Shown: piece by piece, positions 62,058 through 64,000 of the stretch
How the letters are laid out: each line of letters begins with the position of its first letter
How positions within the stretch are numbered: the first letter of the stretch is position 1
Assembly: GCF_002150765.1 (NCBI RefSeq)
Contig: NZ_MUYM01000076.1
Coordinates: forward strand, 1-64,000
DNA: 64,000 nt
Direction: 5' to 3'
From: Lentzea kentuckyensis
Lineage (GTDB): Bacteria > Actinomycetota > Actinomycetes > Mycobacteriales > Pseudonocardiaceae
Made by a program: the position numbers and the translations under genes
Notes under the pieces: generated by a model
Databases searched by the model: none
What the model was told of the DNA's origin: nothing
The model's input: the letters and a program-made list of their open reading frames with translations, nothing else

Positions 62058-62944
62058 CCGCGCTCGCCCTTTCTGACAGCATCGACCCAAGCGGCGGCTG
62101 CGGCGAACTCGTCGTTGTGAGCCTCGACGGGCTCGTGGTCGGCCTTCGGGAAGGACCCGAGGAACCGGATCTCGCGCGAGTGTCGGTGCAGCGCGGCCAG
62201 CGCGTCACCGATCCTCGGTTCTGCGATGTGCCCCTCGACGTCGATGTAGAAGCGGTACGTGCCCAGTTTGCCCTTTTGGGGACGCGATTCGAGGCCGGTG
62301 AGATTGATGCCACGCAACGCGAGCTCGGTGAGCAGCTCGGACAGCACGCCCACGCGGTTCGGGGTGGTCACGACGACGCTGGTGCGGTCTGCTCCGGTCG
62401 GCTCAGGCAACTGACCCGGTTGGGCCAGCAGCAGGAACCGCGTGCGCGCGTCGGGCACGTCCAGAACGTCCACCGCGAACTCTTCCAGCGCGTAGTGCTG
62501 CACGGCCACCGGAGCGGTCACGGCGGCGTCGAACTCGCCGCGCTCCACGGCGGCAGCGGCAGCGGCGGTGGACGAGGTGGCGATCGACGTGACACCGGGC
62601 AGTTCCGCCGCGATCCACTCGCGGACCTGAGCCAGCGCGTGCGGGTGGGAGGCGATCGTGCCGATCGACGTCGTGCCCGGCCGGACGAGGACGCTGAACC
62701 GGACGTCCAGCACGGTCTCGGCCACCGCGACGACCGGCTCGTCCCGCACGAGCGCGTCCAGGGTCGCGGGCACGGCGCCCTCGACGGAGTTCTCGATCGG
62801 CACGCACGCGAACTCGGTCTCGCCCTTGCGCAGCGCGGCGATGGCGAGCGGGATGGTCTCGACCGGGACGAGCTCGCCCTCGAAGCGGAGCGCTGCCTGC
62901 TCGGTGAAGGTCCCCTGTGGTCCGAAGTACGCAATGCGCGGCAT
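62054..62944 (-). CDS. pheA: Prephenate dehydratase
   Basis: 296 residues. The dehydratase domain (about 1-185) opens with IAYFGPQGTFTEQAALRF and has VPIENSVEGAV and the catalytic Thr-Arg-Phe in DARTRFLLLAQ. A C-terminal ACT regulatory domain has GVLSELLTELALRGINLTGL and ESRPQKGKLGTYRFYIDVEG, which binds phenylalanine for feedback control. It converts prephenate to phenylpyruvate in phenylalanine synthesis. The length and layout match Rv3838c. Confidence 0.97.
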   Translation of the reverse strand: MPRIAYFGPQGTFTEQAALRFEGELVPVETIPLAIAALRKGETEFACVPIENSVEGAVPATLDALVRDEPVVAVAETVLDVRFSVLVRPGTTSIGTIASHPHALAQVREWIAAELPGVTSIATSSTAAAAAAVERGEFDAAVTAPVAVQHYALEEFAVDVLDVPDARTRFLLLAQPGQLPEPTGADRTSVVVTTPNRVGVLSELLTELALRGINLTGLESRPQKGKLGTYRFYIDVEGHIAEPRIGDALAALHRHSREIRFLGSFPKADHEPVEAHNDEFAAAAAWVDAVRKGERG

Positions 62945-63043
62945 CAGGTCAGCGTAGTGCGGCGATCAGAGGCGCAAATCACGCCTGTGTCAGCGGCCAA
63001 ACCTGGGTTCCGTCAGGACCGTTCGAACTGGAATGCTTGAGGC

Positions 63044-63610
63044 GTGCCCGCTCTAGCGCCTGAACTCGTGTTGTGCGCGGTCGACGAACCGATGGCGAAC
63101 GCCTGGCTCGCTGTCGCGGTCGGACGCGCCGGAGTGCGGGTGCATCGCGGGTCCGTGCTGGACATCCACGCGCAGGCCATCGTCAGCCCGGCCAACTCCC
63201 AGGGCTGGATGCGCGGCGGCATCGACGCCGTCTACGCCACGGCGTTCCCCGAGGTCGAGACCAACGTCCGCAGCGCGGTCCTCACGCTGCACGGCGGTGA
63301 GCTCCCGGTGGGCGAGGCGCAGATCGTGGCGACCGGCGAGACCGAGCCGGCGTGGCTCATCAGCGCGCCGACCATGCGCCGGCCCGGCGAGCGGCTGCCG
63401 GTCGACACCGTCCACCCGTACCTGGCCGCGCGGGCGGTCCTGCGGCTGTGGCTCGAAGGACGCCTGGAGGACGGCACGCCAGTGCGCGACGCCGTCCACA
63501 CCATCGCGATGCCGGGGCTCGGCACCGGGGTGGGAGGCGTCGCGCCGTCCACATGTGCGCATCAGGTCGCCGCCGCGTGGGACGAGGCCTTCAACCCGCT
63601 GCACGTGTAA
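63044..63610 (+). CDS. Macro-domain protein
   Basis: 188 residues from a GTG. It shows the ADP-ribose-binding macro fold: VHRGSVLDIHAQAIVSPANSQ (about 33-53), GWMRGGIDAVYATAF, and the phosphate loop MPGLGTGVGGVAP near the C-terminus. The Asn of the SPANS motif and the Gly-rich loops are kept. Macro proteins bind or hydrolyse ADP-ribose derivatives or O-acetyl-ADP-ribose. It is divergent from pheA by about 100 bp. The ligand is unproven. Confidence 0.88.
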   Translation: MPALAPELVLCAVDEPMANAWLAVAVGRAGVRVHRGSVLDIHAQAIVSPANSQGWMRGGIDAVYATAFPEVETNVRSAVLTLHGGELPVGEAQIVATGETEPAWLISAPTMRRPGERLPVDTVHPYLAARAVLRLWLEGRLEDGTPVRDAVHTIAMPGLGTGVGGVAPSTCAHQVAAAWDEAFNPLHV

Positions 63611-63611
63611 G

Positions 63612-63655
63612 AGGGTTGTGCACAACCCTGTGGACAGAGTTGTGGATGCTTGTGG
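63612..63655. promoter_or_regulatory. Cluster of DnaA-box-like nonamers and an 18-bp palindrome
   Basis: Between the macro-domain gene and the GNAT gene lies the perfect palindrome agggttgtgcacaaccct (63612-63629), followed on the plus strand by three TGTGGA-containing words. Read on the minus strand these are CTGTCCACA, GCATCCACA and TAGTCCACA, close to the actinomycete DnaA box TTGTCCACA. With the TTGTGCACA at the palindrome centre this gives four nonamers in 44 bp. Its function is unknown; it may be a DnaA-binding site or simply a terminator. Confidence 0.4.
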
Positions 63656-63656
63656 A

Positions 63657-64000
63657 CTACTGGCGTGGAGCGACCCATCGTTCCAGGTCCAGCTCATCTG
63701 TGATGGGGATGCCGAAATCCCCAACCGCGGGGATCTCCGGCTTGAGCTTGCGGGCTTCGCGCACGGCGTCGGGTCTCAACGCCGACAGCTTGAAGCCGCG
63801 CCGCTGGTAGAAGCGGATCGCGTCCAGGTTGTCGTTGGTGGTCGTCAGGCGCACCCGAGTGCAACCGAGTGTGCGCGCCTGGCGAACCGCGGCGTCGACC
63901 AGCGCGGTGCCGACGCCGCGGCCCCGCCGAAGCGCGTCGACCGTGACGATCTCCAGCTGGTGGTTCGCCACCGCGTAGGTCAGCAGACCCAGCACGTGAC
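63657..64000 (-). CDS. GNAT family N-acetyltransferase, C-terminal part
   Basis: The frame is open to the window edge, so the N-terminus is missing. The visible 114 residues carry the acetyl-CoA loop RRGRGVGTALVDAAVRQA and the strand-helix pair RVRLTTTNDNLDAIRFYQRRGF typical of GNAT enzymes, then a basic C-terminus ending RWVAPRQ. The substrate is unknown. Confidence 0.87.
   Translation of the reverse strand, partial: HVLGLLTYAVANHQLEIVTVDALRRGRGVGTALVDAAVRQARTLGCTRVRLTTTNDNLDAIRFYQRRGFKLSALRPDAVREARKLKPEIPAVGDFGIPITDELDLERWVAPRQ

Noticed and set aside
63612-63655. Chromosomal replication origin
   Set aside because: Only four imperfect boxes in 44 bp, no AT-rich unwinding region, and no dnaA, dnaN, rpmH or parAB genes nearby.

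Overview
The window is about 64 kb of high-GC DNA from a filamentous actinomycete. The gene content points to the Pseudonocardiales (Lentzea, Saccharothrix or a relative). It has the galactan enzymes of an arabinogalactan wall (glf, glfT1, glfT2 and the Wzm/Wzt exporter), a Bpa proteasome activator, a chaplin-like secreted protein and an expanded LGFP-repeat family. GTG starts, a few TTG starts and 4-base GTGA/ATGA overlaps are common. The genus is an inference, because no rRNA is present.

Layout. 1-8.1 kb: a partial VOC protein, a methyltransferase, tRNA-Ser(UGA), a MarR regulator, and then secreted or surface proteins (5'-nucleotidase, Pro-rich protein, chaplin-like protein, zinc metallopeptidase, M28 aminopeptidase). 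8.2-21 kb: a block matching in content, and largely in order, what I recall of M. tuberculosis Rv3777-Rv3783: quinone oxidoreductase, class-V aminotransferase-like protein, bpa, wzm, wzt and glfT1. It is followed by two large membrane glycosyltransferase-like proteins around a polyprenyl-phosphate sugar synthase. 21-24 kb: a sugar ABC importer without its own ATPase. 24-28.3 kb: a methyltransferase, glfT2 and glf. 28.4-30.8 kb: an LLM oxidoreductase, a HAD phosphatase and an LpxA-like acyltransferase. 30.9-38.6 kb: five tandem secreted LGFP-repeat paralogues.

38.8-55.6 kb looks like an accessory surface-glycan or glycolipid locus. A six-gene operon runs ACP, SDR, AMP-ligase, LuxE-like, LuxC-like and flippase-like membrane protein; this is the acyl-activation and acyl-reduction machinery of lux operons without a luciferase. 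Beside it lie two DegT-type sugar aminotransferases, a Gfo/Idh dehydrogenase, a tachylectin/DMFase-like protein, a hexapeptide acyltransferase, a GT4 glycosyltransferase, a nucleotide-sugar epimerase, an FAD oxidoreductase of the LhgO type and an acyltransferase-3 protein. Together they could make and export an acyl-decorated amino-sugar glycan, but the product cannot be read from sequence.

55.7-64 kb is conserved housekeeping DNA with the Rv3834c-Rv3838c gene set: serS, septum-formation-like protein, small metallopeptidase, histidine phosphatase and pheA. Inserted in it is a DUF350 / GSP-synthase-like / short membrane protein trio resembling E. coli yjfL-yjfC-yjfM. The window ends with a macro-domain protein and a partial GNAT acetyltransferase. 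I see no phage, insertion sequence or CRISPR array.
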